Positions 34,301 to 45,943 of a stretch of 64,000 bases of DNA are shown piece by piece. Origin of the DNA: Ramazzottius varieornatus (Eukaryota; Tardigrada; Eutardigrada; Parachela; Ramazzottiidae); assembly GCA_001949185.1 (NCBI GenBank), contig BDGG01000002.1:5632448-5696447 (forward strand), in the 5' to 3' direction. A program made the position numbers and the translations under genes. Below the pieces are notes generated by a model. That model saw only the letters and a program-made list of their open reading frames with translations. It made no database searches and was not told the DNA's origin. The first letter of the stretch is position 1; the number at the start of each line of letters is the position of its first letter.

Positions 34301-37300
34301 CTCCTCGTTTTACTATGCATCGTTATGACGTGAGTACTTGCGGGTATCGCCTGCTCTTTTATGACTCTTGTATTTCCTTAATGGTCTCCATATCTGAAAT
34401 GTGATACTTGACGGTTGAACGTTTCTCGTAGATTTGGCCTGGTCGCCGCATTTCTCGCAAACCATTATATGCGCGTGAACGTCCGCAAAGTCAACGAGAC
34501 AATACAAGATAGCATTGGCGATATTGAGTCTTACCTTCAAGACTCGCAAAAGGTAAGCTCTCGAGTTTCACGTTGACGTGGAGGCCTGAATGAATGAATG
34601 AACGAATACGTTGAGCGTCTCAATGACACATCCAACCGCTTAGATTATTCACTCTTGAATATGTTCATTCTTTCCATAGCATGCCTCCCATGTACTGGTC
34701 AACAACTTTAAAGAACTCGAAGGACATGTCCGAGACAGCCTCAATGGTACGTCCCAAAGCATTTCTTCCGAAATCGACAAGAAACAAAATGGCTTTGGTT
34801 TTAACCAGTCTGACTTAACAGAAACCGAACATACTTCCGAGAAGCTCTTCGATTCCGGCGTCGACCTTGTGGGTGCCGACAAGCTGTTCGCCTTCGCCGA
34901 TCGTAAGTTTGATGAAGCGGACTACAATAGTCTTTCGGTGTTTGGACACGATACAAAGAAATTTACTTCTTATACTCAGGTTTAGGAAGGGCGGATGTCG
35001 GCATCAAAGCGTTGAACGCCTCCTTCCTGCGGCTCCAAGAGCTGGAAGATATCGCTCGACAGAATGTGTCAACAATCCGCGGCTGGATGCTGGATGTGGT
35101 GAATGCCTGCAATGAGAGCCCGGTGGATAAAGCCTCGTGCCAGGCAATCGCTTCCGCCCGGGACCAGCTTGCCTTGGTCGTTGACTTCGCTGATGTAAGT
35201 TAATCCCACTCTCTTCCCTCAGGTGTATTTCCTCTTTCTAACATCTGTCCTTTGATCTAATTTCAGCTATCATTATCACAAGGCTTGACCGAGCTGGAAA
35301 AGCAAATTAGTCCCAACGCAGTTGCGCAAATACGAGAGGTGCGTTAGACAATGAACCTCTTGAAATGGGTTGAGGAGAAGACGTAATGAGGATTTAGTAG
35401 CTGATGTGACTACTCCACAGGCACGAACAAAACTGGGCTCGGTACGCGCGAACCTTTCCCATGAACTCGAAACAGCGACCGGTATCGTAACGAAGAAGCT
35501 GGATGAAGCCCGAATCAAAGTCCTTGACATCGAACTGAAAATGCGGCAGCAGTCCAACCAAGCTCAGGTATGAATATAGAATAGAGCAACCACTTTTCTG
35601 ACACAGTAGTTACGTAAAGACGATTTGGAATGTGGCGGCATTTATTGTTGAGGCCAAATGATTTGAACCGGATCGTTTTCCAAGTGGCGCACACCGTTAG
35701 GCAGTACCAATGATAACGTGCGTCACTCAAAGTCAATAATGCTGGTTCGTTTCATTTGCCCACATCCCATTTCGAATATCTTTTCTGCTCTACCTATGGT
35801 CTTAAATTTTCCTGAAGGATAGTTTTCCACATTTCAGCATGAGCTGGCGCAGATTCAAGTACAGCCTTACTTCGACTACGTTCACGAGTACAACGATTAC
35901 GTGTAAGTGGGTTAAGTTTCGCAAGGAAAGCCCATTTTGGTACTGATTTGACTAATGGAAGAATTGTAGGTGGTATGGTAAATTGGCTTTCTGCATCCTA
36001 TTGGCACTCTTCCTGGCAATCTTCGTGTTGGGCTCGCTGTTCGGCATCTGTGGGAGTCGTTCAGGCGCTGTCTACGTTGACCCATTTTGCAGTAAACGTA
36101 AAGGCGCTTGTTTGCTCATGTGGTGAGTGTTTGAATTTGTCTTGATTGTGTACAGATCACAACGAATACATCAGGATGTCCGTTAACCCTTTCCTTTAAT
36201 CTTACAGTGGCGTGGGATTAGTCGTCCTCTTCTTCTTCATCGCCATGATTGCCGTCGTGGTGCTCTTCATCGTGGGTGTCAATTTACAACTGCTGGGATG
36301 CGACTCGGTTATCAATCCCACGGCGAACAACCACATTAAAGTACTCTCCATCATCCTCCGCCAGTACAATGTCATTCCCTCCGAAGAGGAAGTCCCACAA
36401 ATGGGGAACCTCCCACAAATCATTCAGTAAGCACAACAACCCGTCGTAATGTTACGTCACAGATTATTCAGTGTCGAATTTTGGCATCTGCGTTTATAGG
36501 AAGTGTTATAACAATGAGAGCATCTACAACGTCCTGGGACTGAACACGACATTTTCCGTGGAGAACGTCATGGATGGGAAGTTACGTGAGATGGACGTGT
36601 TACCGGAAGTAGAAAGAATCGTTCAGGCAGCCGCCCAGCGCATCAAGCAAACCAGCTTCCTGTCAGCCAGAGAGCGCGCCGCTCTGCTAAACCTAGCGGA
36701 CAGTCCGCTGATAAACCGTGTGAACCTGGAACCACTGCGGAAGAGGGTGAGTCCGCAAAACCCGTACACCGTACCGCTCACGCTGCCTGATCCGCCCAAG
36801 AGCTGTACTAATCCGTTCTTGGGTTCTCTAGTTGGCCGTTGATGAGGTGCTGCGAGGATCGATGGATTTGCTGATGAATGGCACCAACTTCCTTCTGACG
36901 TACCTTCGTGAAGTAGGTTGAAATTTTGCTGTTTTGGTTTTTGGTTGTTTTTCCGGTTTCTGAGAAATTCATTTCTTGCGTGCAGGACCCAGCGTTAGAG
37001 GGAGTTGCGTACCGCATTGGTCGCGAGCTGGACTACCTGCGTTCCACTGTCGTACCAGAGATTGAAACTGAAAAGTCTCGATCTCTTGGTATCGTCAACG
37101 ACTTGTCTACCCTGCTCGAGGACTCAAACGCTTCGTCCGTCATAAAGACCTTCGTTAGCGACCTCGAAAGGGTGGAGTCGCGGTTCCATCAAGACTCGGA
37201 ACCGATCATTCGAGAAGTGAGTTCCTGCCGTATCGGTAGCAACTTGTCTCAGTTCTGACGTCTTTTTGTGACTTGCAGATCGCCAACGATACTCTGAAGA

Positions 37301-38041
37301 ATGTGGAATGGTTGGTCAGTCAGTATATCAACTATTCCCTGCACGAGATACAAGACAAAGTTGGACGTTGTGGACCCGCCAGCGCGGCCGTTAACGCTAC
37401 CGTCAACGTCGTGTGCGACGCTGTCCTGCATCCATTCGTAAGTGACTTTCGTGTGAGTTTGTCAGCACATGGTTCCTCCCGGTCTAAACCTGAATGTTTT
37501 TTTCCAGAATGGTTACTGGTTGAGCAATGGGTTTTGCTTGATTGTCTTTCTCCCCATCCTGCTGATATCCGTCGCTCTCGCTTGGCATTACCGCCTGCCA
37601 GAATCTTACGGGTCCGGCTCGAGCGACAGGTGGGCAAACTTGATTTCCTACGATATTATGAAGCATATCGTGCATGTCTGGTTATTTTACAGCAGTGACT
37701 ATGAAACCCACACTGAGATCGACACGATTCCGCTGGCTAATCGGTAAGTGTTCCATGGAACGTAGAGAGGATGTTATCTTGTTCCATTGTTGGTATTCTT
37801 AGATGACCAACGTAGCTTTTACAGAAGGCAAAGGATACATCCTTCGAATGTAGATAACTCGGGTTACGATTCCCGAGCTCGACAGAGTAAAGCCACTCAA
37901 TGGGCTTTCCATAACGCTTTCAAGGATCAAGCAGCGTATCATCCCGTCCATCATCGAGGAAGTGGTATGCCGAGTGCGCCGCCTGGTGACGATATTTACA
38001 CCAGGCCACCGTCATATTATTATCCGGGCTCAACTAGCTAG
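31326..38041 (+). CDS. Prominin-like five-pass membrane glycoprotein
   Basis: Prominins (CD133 family) are cholesterol-binding proteins of plasma-membrane protrusions. Nineteen exons: 31326-31584, 33790-33840, 33919-33974, 34124-34329, 34432-34552, 34680-34902, 34980-35194, 35267-35338, 35421-35567, 35838-35902, 35970-36122, 36208-36426, 36500-36746, 36832-36912, 36986-37216, 37279-37437, 37508-37629, 37693-37743 and 37825-38041. All phases agree, giving 964 aa (human PROM1 865). A signal peptide is at residues 5-24. TM1 is ICAGIGVALAILVPLIGLIF, followed by the Cys-rich CCCRCCGRCG seen in PROM1. TM2 follows, then an extracellular loop with N-glycosylation sites. TM3 (LAFCILLALFLAIFVLG) and TM4 flank a Cys-rich turn, and a second large loop precedes TM5 near GFCLIVFLPILLISVALAW. 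The tail has IDTIPLANR (human VETIPMKNM). Exon 33790-33840 uses a weak GTTGAT donor, so it is the least certain part. Intron 1 is 2.2 kb. Confidence 0.93.
31641..31703. repeat. foldback element, copy 7
   Basis: Arms CTCCAAGTGGCGCGAGGTTTC (first 20 used: 31647-31666) and GAAACCGTGCGCCACTTGGG form a long near-perfect stem around a short loop. It lies in prominin intron 1. Confidence 0.65.
35665..35748. repeat. foldback element, copy 8
   Basis: Inner arms CCAAGTGGCGCAC and GTGCGTCACT (one mismatch); outer arms GAACC (35665) and GGTTC (35744-35748). The left flank GGATCGTTTTCC resembles copies 1 and 6. It lies in a prominin intron. Confidence 0.65.
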
Positions 38042-38626
38042 ATTGCCAGTTCTTGAAGGACCAAAGTCAACCTGTTCAGAAACTTTCTTGTTTGACAAAG
38101 TATTCTGTGATACTTTTGTGGTTATCAAAAGTCAGCTCGCTTGCGTTATCAACCGCCTAGTACCAAGCTTTGTTGTTACCAATGCCAATGTTGTTGAACA
38201 AGACGGGACCTGCCAGAGGTCTATTGTGATGTTTCTCAAAGCTGATTTGTACAAACTTTCTGTGGCTTACATCAGTGGTTAAATTTTTAGACTGTTATAC
38301 TACGAAATTGTGATTGACTGAACCATTCAAAGCACCTTCTTACTGAACAAAACTGGGTAACCTTCTTACCGCCATAATGCAAAACCGTAACTGGGCTGTC
38401 GCAACGGAATGCACCGCTTCATTTTCCTTCAAGTAACGGGACAGTCTTCTGACTGGAGTTCCTCAGTGTTTTACCTGATTATTAGCTATCGTTGATGAAA
38501 ACCAGGTCCTTCTTTTGGCCAAGCACTTTCATGCTGCAAGGCTGCAGCGTTCTCCGTCCACTGTCTATCTGTACGATACTCAGAGTTGAATGTACAAACC
38601 ATAGGACAAAGCTTTGGCTTCGTCTG
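38042..38626. other. prominin 3' region
   Basis: 3' UTR and spacer between prominin and the tRNA gene. An open frame continues but looks like nothing known. Confidence 0.5.
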
Positions 38627-38642
38627 GCCGCCTTCGTCTAGT

Positions 38643-38674
<32 letters not shown>

Positions 38675-38698
38675 TCGGTTCGATTCCGAGAGGCGGCA
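38627..38698 (+). tRNA. tRNA-His (anticodon GTG)
   Basis: A 72 nt cloverleaf. The acceptor stem GCCGCCT pairs with AGGCGGC (7 bp). The D-arm holds the A box (TCTAGTGGTTAGGA). The anticodon stem CCACG/CGTGG encloses loop TTGTGGC with anticodon GTG at 38660-38662. The T-arm holds the B box GGTTCGATTCC, and the discriminator base is A. There is no intron and no encoded CCA. The G at -1 required by histidyl-tRNA synthetase is added after transcription in eukaryotes. Confidence 0.97.
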
Positions 38699-38704
38699 TT
38701 TTTT
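38699..38704 (+). terminator. RNA polymerase III terminator
   Basis: A run of six T immediately after the discriminator base of tRNA-His. Confidence 0.9.
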
Positions 38705-38950
38705 GCCTGTTTCCACATGTTGCTAAGATAGATTTATTGAGCCTCGACAACCTAGTCGACGGCTTCCTCGATCGTCAGAGGATAACGAAACATAAAAACA
38801 CAGTACTATCAGCTTTAACATGTGAGCATTCTTTCCTTGAATTGTGAGGAAATCCACCCACGTAACTGTATTTCTGGAGAGAGTTTGGGCGAAGTTTCAA
38901 AACAGCTGTCAAGTCAGCGAAGACACATAGCGAGCCAGAACCAAGCACAA

Positions 38951-38984
38951 AATATCGTAGTACTGCGAATATCGTAGTACTTCG
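38951..38984. repeat. 17 bp tandem duplication
   Basis: Two copies of AATATCGTAGTACTNCG differing at one base, between the tRNA and RFC1. Confidence 0.6.
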
Positions 38985-39145
38985 GATCCTGACGGTAGTA
39001 ACACAAATCTTGTAAAACAGGTTAAAGAAGTTAAACTCAACTTCGTTCTAAATTCTTCGTTGGACGGAGAAGAGCGTAAAACTCGTAAGAAGATGGAATA
39101 ACACTAATACATAAAAGCCCACGTAAAAGTGCTGGTAACTGCAGC

Positions 39146-39151
39146 TTTATT
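39146..39151 (-). promoter_or_regulatory. polyadenylation signal AATAAA for RFC1
   Basis: A minus-strand AATAAA about 76 nt past the RFC1 stop codon. Confidence 0.5.
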
Positions 39152-39226
39152 TAGTACATCCTCTGGAACTTCTGGGCCAAAAAGACCCTCACATTCTCCA
39201 ATCAAATACACGAATTTCCTACTGGA

Positions 39227-42200
39227 CTATTTCTTTTTGCCTCTGCCTCGAGTCGGAGCGGTTTTGCCAGGAGGGGAAGTTTTAGCAGCCGCAGCTTTTC
39301 CTCGGCTGCTTGCCGCCTTGGTGCCTCCACCTCGACTGGTAGATGCACCTGCGGCCTTGGCTCCCCGCTTGGCTGGAGCCTTCTTGGCCTTGATCATTGC
39401 ATCCTTCTCCACACCTTCATCCTCCTCTCCTTCGTCTTCTTCAGGTAGTGCCAACGCAGCTGCGTCTTCTTCACCCATCAGATCCCGTTCTGCATCTGTT
39501 GCCTTCGCGCGGCCCTTCTTCACGTCGGATGCTGCGTACGGACTCAGATGGTCACTCTTGTTCAGCGTACGAGTCAACGCGGCTTTCACCTGTGAACAGC
39601 AACGATCAGATTCACCATCTGTGTCACCATCCGACTGAACTTCGAAGAAAAGTAAAGGCTTACCGCCGGCTGGACATTTTCCAATGGGTTCTTCATACCC
39701 GTCCACGTTGTGACATCAAGAATGGGTTCCATGTCTTCCCGTAGCAGGTCGTAGGAGTTCACGAAGGCAGCCACGTCGTCGATACCTTCCGCTCCCTTAG
39801 AAGCCAGAGGGGCCGTCAGCGAACGCCGCATCACCGGCAAGTAGTCCAGTATCAGACCTGTTGCATTGGTCGTAACCCTGTAAGAAGAAGCAACATAGGC
39901 GCACAACTGGACAAGGGCTGAAAACTTGGAAGAAAGAAGTGCTTACTTCAGGTGCATGTGTGTGATGAGATCCTGAACGATGCGCTTGTTCTTGTTGGTG
40001 GAAGAGTTCTTTCCGAGCCATGCGGGAAAATCAATTTTTCCTCCCATATGACCACGCATGATATTTCCAGGAAGAACTGCGGTGAAAACAGCCTATTGGG
40101 AGAAACACAAACTTACCTGACGAAACATGGTAGTCAAAATGTTTTAAGCTTACATGAATAGGGAGAAGAGACCAGTTCTGCCGACCGCGGATTTCGCGGT
40201 CAATCAGATCCGAAAGTGACAAACTGTCCGCCGTTCTGCTGATTCTGTCCAAAACCTCGTACTTATCCTTAACCCCATGAATGTTAACACTCAGGTAGTT
40301 CTCTTGAACGAACAGTGGTACAAAGTTATAGTCCTCGAAGTACAGGTCACTCTTTTCAATCACAGCTGAACCAGGAAGGTGTCCCTTGGGTGGTTGGAAC
40401 ATCTCTCTGACGGCGTCGAAAGGTCCCACTTTTATGCTATCCTTCTCAGCTGTCGCTGACTGCACTTTAGCTTCGTCGAACGATATGGACTTCTTGTTGA
40501 CAGTCCACATGTACAGGTTGTGAAGCGTCTGACGCAGGTCTTGGTGGGCTCCTTCGATAACGGCGTCCAAGGCGTTCGGCGTGATCTTGATTCCTTCCTT
40601 GTAGCACACCGCCATCATGGCAGCCTAATTAACAGATGACACACAATATGGTTGGAATTAGTCCAGCTTTCACCGAATAATGGGACTAGAGTATAGTTTC
40701 CTATGCATCTATCAAAGCATGCCGTACCCGGATAGTTTCGACGCGGGGTCGGGAGAAGCGCAAATCATAGCAGTAACCAGCCAACGTTCGCATCTTTTGG
40801 CTGCTTCGATCGTTGCAGATGCAGATGACGGGCATCTTCGCGCTCTTAATCAACTGGATTACTTCCTAAAGAATAAAAAACAACACAGCATTTACAGTAA
40901 GTAGTTAGTGACTGTGGTTGTGGGATGGTGCTTTACCGCTATTCCACCTCTGTCTTCGTTGCCGGCCATACCGTCGACTTCGTCCATGATCAGCGCGCTC
41001 TTCTCTTTAGTAGAATTCGGCTTGTCGTTGGGCGACATGTACTCCAGCAGCGAATGGCTTTGAACGCCACTTCCCAGCGTCTGTTCCAAAAGCTTCTTCG
41101 ACCGACTGTCAGAAGCATTCATATGAACAAAGTTAAAGCCACTTTCTTTGCAGGCTAGCGTTGCGGTTGTCGTCTTTCCCAGTCCAGGCGGACCAGAGAG
41201 CAAACAGGCCTTGAACTGGGATCCGTCACCTGCCCCAGGGGCGCCGAAAAACCCTAAATGCAATAAGATTGATGGTCGAAGAAACGTTTGCATCTTTCCT
41301 GAATTAAGTTTGAATATGTATGGATTCTTACCTGCAGTTGTAGCTTTGAAACCGTGCTTTCGTCGACTTTCATCCCAGTTCTGTAGCCAGTTCAGAAGCT
41401 TGTGGGCGGGACTAGCTGCGCCATTCTGACCAACCACGTTCTTCAGAGTCTTTGGCTGGTACTTGTCCACCCAGAGCAAAAAGTTCTGCGGATGCGAAGA
41501 AGGCGGCGAACCACCGCTGGAAGTACTTGGTACTTGAGATACTGCGGCCGTGAAACTGGAAGCAGAGGACTTATCCGAAGGCTTTATGGAAGACGCATGA
41601 GCTACGAAACGTAGACAAAGTTCAACAGCGTTGCACGAAGTTTGAGGAGAAACATTTTGATCGACTTACCCGCAGTAGACTGTGGTGTTTTTTTAGTCGG
41701 AGGTTCGCCGAAGAAGACGGACTTGCCAGTATCTTTTGCGGATGGCTTGGCAGGAGAAGCGACTTCTTTTGTTGGTTTCTTGGTGGGCGAAGGAACGTTT
41801 GTCTTTGTCTTCTTCGGAGGCGGGGTGACTTCGTCTTCCGAATCATCCAACACCTGCGAAAATGCATGATATTACCCAAATAGATAAACGGTCTATGGAG
41901 AACTACTAGGGTATGGAGTACCGAGTACGTACAATTTCCACTGGAGCCTTGGATGATTTTGATGAGGTAGCTTTTGAGTTCTTTGACGGAGTGGCCGGAG
42001 CTGCGGCTGGTTTCGACTTCTTCTTCGCTGCTTTTCGGATGAGCTCGAACAAGCCATTCTCATCAATGGTCTTCGTTCCGAGTTCTTTCGCCTATAGCAC
42101 AACTATGGCATTGTAATCCGCTCTATCGCGTTGAAATGATGAAACGAAATAGTCTTCCAGGTAGAAGCTCAAATAAGGAACCTTTTGAAAGGGACTCACC

Positions 42201-42848
42201 TTCTTGGTCTTTGATTCGCCTGGCTCCAGCCCTGTCAGCAGATACGCAGTCTTCTTCGAGACACCGGTCTTTACACCACCTCCATGTCTTTTGATGAGGT
42301 TTTCCGCGTCTTCTCGGGTAATGCTATCCAGTACGCCCGTGATAACGAAGTCCAGTCCTTCCAAGCAATCTTCTGGCCCCTTAATAAACATGCAGAACAT
42401 GGATTACAAAGTGGAATTGATAGAACAGAACTAACCGACTCACTTCCGGTAGCTCCTTCGATCCCAAATGTGGTGGAACATCGGGGCGAGCTCCTTTATT
42501 GAACCAGAATGGCTTCTTCGTCTTGACTGCCGAAGCAGCAGGTTTATCATCCCATTCGTCGTCATTTGCTGCCTATAGATGCTAAAACTAGCTATATCGT
42601 GGTAATTCAAAGGAACGGGAATATCAACCCACACGAAACGCGAATGTGTCTTACCTTTTTGGCTTTCTTGGCGGAGGTACTTGGTTTGGTGGACGACGAA
42701 TCATCAGTTGGACCTAAATGCAGGGATGCAGACTAGACCACTGCAAATTTCTTCACTTGATCTACTGGTATAACCATACGTCCAGAACCCGCTAAAATCA
42801 GCGGGAAGATCGCTTACGTTTCTTCGTGGATGTGCTCGTAGGCTTCCC
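39227..42848 (-). CDS. RFC1: Replication factor C large subunit (RFC1); 5' end unresolved
   Basis: Large subunit of the clamp loader that places PCNA on primer-template DNA, acting in the nucleus. Order along the protein: a Lys/Ser-rich N-terminal region (42660-42848), then KPFWFNKG and HLGSKELPE leading into a BRCT domain (GLDFVITGVLDSITREDAEN, 42090-42400). An acidic-basic linker follows, then the AAA+ module beginning LLWVDKYQPKTLKNVVGQNG. The AAA+ module has Walker A GPPGLGKTTT, the RFC box NASDSRSKK, Walker B ALIMDEVDGM, and FSRPRVETIR (41479 down to 40680). The RFC1 C-terminal domain follows (PLFVQENYLSV, RQNWSLLP) and a Lys/Ala-rich nuclear tail to the stop. Exon 42824-42848 must be entered in phase 0, and I could not join it cleanly to an upstream start. 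A candidate N-terminus at 43440 (MSGDFGNLSKFSGK) is possible but phase does not fit through the exon at 42911-42935. Confidence 0.93.
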
Positions 42849-43811
42849 CTGCAAACGGCCACGCTATTAATGGTCGTCTAAAATGGTTGGACATAACAAG
42901 CTGCTCTTACCATTCTTGCTCTTCTCGTTCACTGTCTGCACTCGTGTTTGGAGCAGGCACTTAGATCTTTGCAGATAAGCGACGTCCAGAAGAGCAGGAG
43001 TGTAGACGAAAACTTCCGCCGAAGACCGCGGCGATCGAGTTGCAGTGCGTCGCACGGCGGCAGCTACCAGATGATCGAATATCCAAGCCTTTGCGCCAGT
43101 CGAACCAACTACCACAAGCTACAAAAGCGCAAAGAAAATTCCTGGGAGAGTGGGAGAGGTTGGAAGACGAAGCCTGATAAAAGGTTGAAAATGGGAACTG
43201 ACTGAGCTACTACCAGAACTGAAGGCCGCACTTATGCAAGAAAATCGTCAATGGGAAAACAAGAGCTGGTTACTGTGTTTTCGGTTGATTCTTGATCATT
43301 TTATGTACGGTATTCAGTCAGTTTTTTCACATCGTGACGACGTCAGGACCAGAAGTCGTACATTAGTGCTGCCTCGCCTCGGTCAACTGACGCACACTCT
43401 TGCCGCTGAACTTGCTGAGGTTCCCAAAATCCCCGCTCATCTTGCTGCTCACTGATCGAAAACAAAACACTTTATTTCAACTGAATGATACACATCGTGC
43501 TGTTCGTGTGCGTACAAAATTCACAGCTTTAACATTAATTATTTGCCAGTGCGGCAATGTCAAACTCTACTTCCGCCTCATATCCGATTAGTGAGTTTAT
43601 AGGGGAATGAACAAACCACATAGTATTATTTTTTTCGGGATAAGCCATAAGCGACGAGCAGTTTATTAGAACTAATCAATAGAGAATAATTCCACAAGCG
43701 GGTTTCTGTTTTGGATAAAACAGGAAAGTAGGTGAACTATCGCAGCATCGAGAGTAACCCATAGCACCACACAACCCCATCTGTCATAAACTGTCATGGC
43801 CGCTTCTTCGC
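42849..43811. other. RFC1 5' region and NFS1 3' UTR
   Basis: Likely includes the missing RFC1 first exon(s) and promoter. A minus-strand ATG at 43440 and a short open exon-like piece at 42911-42935 are candidates that I could not connect in frame. Confidence 0.45.
43662..43667 (-). promoter_or_regulatory. polyadenylation signal AATAAA for NFS1
   Basis: A minus-strand AATAAA about 145 nt past the NFS1 stop codon. Confidence 0.45.
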
Positions 43812-45446
43812 TTAGTGCTGAGTCCACTTTATCGACTTCAGGTCGATTCCCTCTGTAAAACAGAAAACCCTGCAGCTAAGCCATACGACACATGAAACTA
43901 ATGATGATCTGGTACCTTTGACCATTTCCCACAATGGACTCATCTCCCTCAAGTTCTCCACCATTCTCACGGTCTTCCCCACAGTATAAAGAACTTCCTC
44001 CTCCGTCGTGAACCTACCCAGCCCAAACCTTATCGATGAATGAGCCAAATCCTCTTCGGCTCCAATGGCTCTCAGTACGTAACTTGGTTCCAACGACGCT
44101 GAAGTGCACGCACTACCGGAAGACACTGCAATATCTTTCAGTCCCATCAACAAACTCTCGCCTTCTACACAAGAAAACGATATGTTCACACAACCCGGAT
44201 ACGAGTTCTTCGGATCCCCGTTCCTGACGAGCTTCGGTATTGCTTCTGACAAGCTGTCCACGAGGAGGTTCGACAGGTACGTGATCCTCTTATGATCATT
44301 CTAACAAAGACGAAACAATTGCCGTATAGTCTCGACCATCGCATGCCAGTTCCACAAGAGTACTCACCGCCATTTCATCCTTCGCTATCTGACATGCCGC
44401 TCCCATACCCACGACCAACGGAGTCGGGACTGTTCCACTGCGAAGTCCCCGTTCCTGTCCACCTCCGCTAATGATCGGTTCCAAGCGAACTCGGGGACGA
44501 CGTCTGACGTACAAAGCACCCACACCTTTAGGTCCATAAATTTTATGGCCACTAATGGATAGAAGGTCGATGTTCATAGTGTTCACATCTACAGGAATCT
44601 TTCCCACAGCTTGCGCAGCGTCGGTATGGAAGAAGACCTTCCTCGAGCGACATAGAGCACCTATTTCTTTCACGGGCTGTATCACACCGATCTCGTTATT
44701 CACGAACATGACGGAAACCAGCGCAGTATCGGGCCTGATTGCTTGCTCGAGTGTTTTTATATCCACGAGACCGGACGGCATTACTGGTAGATATGTTACA
44801 TCGAACCCTTCGCCTTCCAGTGCTCTGCACGAATCCAGTACACACTTATGTTCCTGCAATTCACAACACCATCGTCAGTACAGCTCACATAAATACAAAA
44901 TGATTCCCTGCGTACTGTTTGCAGCGTTATGATGTGTTTCTTCTTGGACTTGTAGAATCTAGCGACGCCTTTGATAGCCAAGTTGTTGGATTCCGTCGCT
45001 CCACTCGTATATATGATTTCTTTTGCATCCGCACCGATCAAGGTGGCTACTTGTCCTCGCGCGGCTTCCATAGCTATCTCGCTCTCCCATCCGTAGGCAT
45101 GACTGCGGGAATGAGGATTACCAAACTGCGTGATGAAGTACGGCAACATGGCATCGAGTACTCGCGGATCCATGGGGGAAGTCGCCTGTTGATCTAGGTA
45201 GAGTGGTCGGACATCGGGTAACTTCTGCTCGATCTTCTTGTACACATACTTGTCCGTCGTCTGAGGGACGTTGCCAATGGTCTGCTCAAACCTTGTACTT
45301 GTTGCTTCGTTATCCGTCCGTACGGTTTCAGGATCATACTTTGGTGCTGCGCGCTGGGAGACCAGTGAGCTCGCGCTAAGACTTCGAGAGGTACAGGAAC
45401 GAATGGGCCCTATTGCTCGGCTGATCCCCTTCATCGTGATGTCCAA
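43812..45446 (-). CDS. NFS1: Mitochondrial cysteine desulfurase NFS1
   Basis: PLP enzyme that takes sulfur from cysteine (leaving alanine) and passes it to ISCU for Fe-S cluster assembly, and also supports tRNA thiolation. Four exons, 44916-45446, 44368-44853, 43916-44300 and 43812-43852, give 480 aa. A basic, Ser/Arg-rich presequence precedes the conserved [20 protein letters not shown]. Further motifs are [36 protein letters not shown], the PLP-lysine site [20 protein letters not shown], and [12 protein letters not shown]. The flexible loop [19 protein letters not shown] contains the persulfide cysteine. The ending IKWTQH matches the conserved family C-terminus. Start at 45446 (MDITMKG); the ATG at 45434 is an equally good alternative. 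The SLC25A3 gene starts in the opposite direction about 0.5 kb away. Confidence 0.97.
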
Positions 45447-45943
45447 GTGATCCGACTGCCTACAAAAAACTGGTTAGTAAGACTGTAAGCGATTAGAGTC
45501 CCGATGCGGCGATGGGAAGACGGTCAAGACAAAAACCTAAACAATTAAGATCCTAATTATTTTCCATAGGCAAATAACGAATAACGATAAGCAATCGCGC
45601 ACATGACCCATATTGCGAAACAACCGTGTACGATATACCATCCAGCACGTTACAGACTTGTACGACCGTCATCGCACAGTACACTGTGATGTCTACTGTG
45701 ACATCATACCTATCTTCGCCTTTGGCTGCTAACTGCAAAGGGAGGCAGGGCCTGGGCCGCATGCTGGAGTTCTGGTGATGCAAATCTGGGCGAACCATTT
45801 CATCGGAGTGTGATTTCATACCTTGGCGAGCACAGGCTTCTGGAGGACACCTCTTCCTGATCTTTGCTGTTGGATCCCAGTAGAGGAAGGCTGATCTCCC
45901 CTGTCTGGTCACCAGCATTCTTGTGACACGAATCGTCAACAAA
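45447..45943. promoter_or_regulatory. shared divergent promoter region NFS1 / SLC25A3
   Basis: A 497 bp interval separates two oppositely directed start codons of mitochondrial genes. No TATA box is clear in either direction. Shared control is inferred from spacing alone. Confidence 0.5.

Noticed and set aside
39129-39638. 169-codon plus-strand open frame rich in Ser, Pro and Ala
   Set aside because: Antisense shadow of the Lys/Ala-rich RFC1 C-terminal tail.
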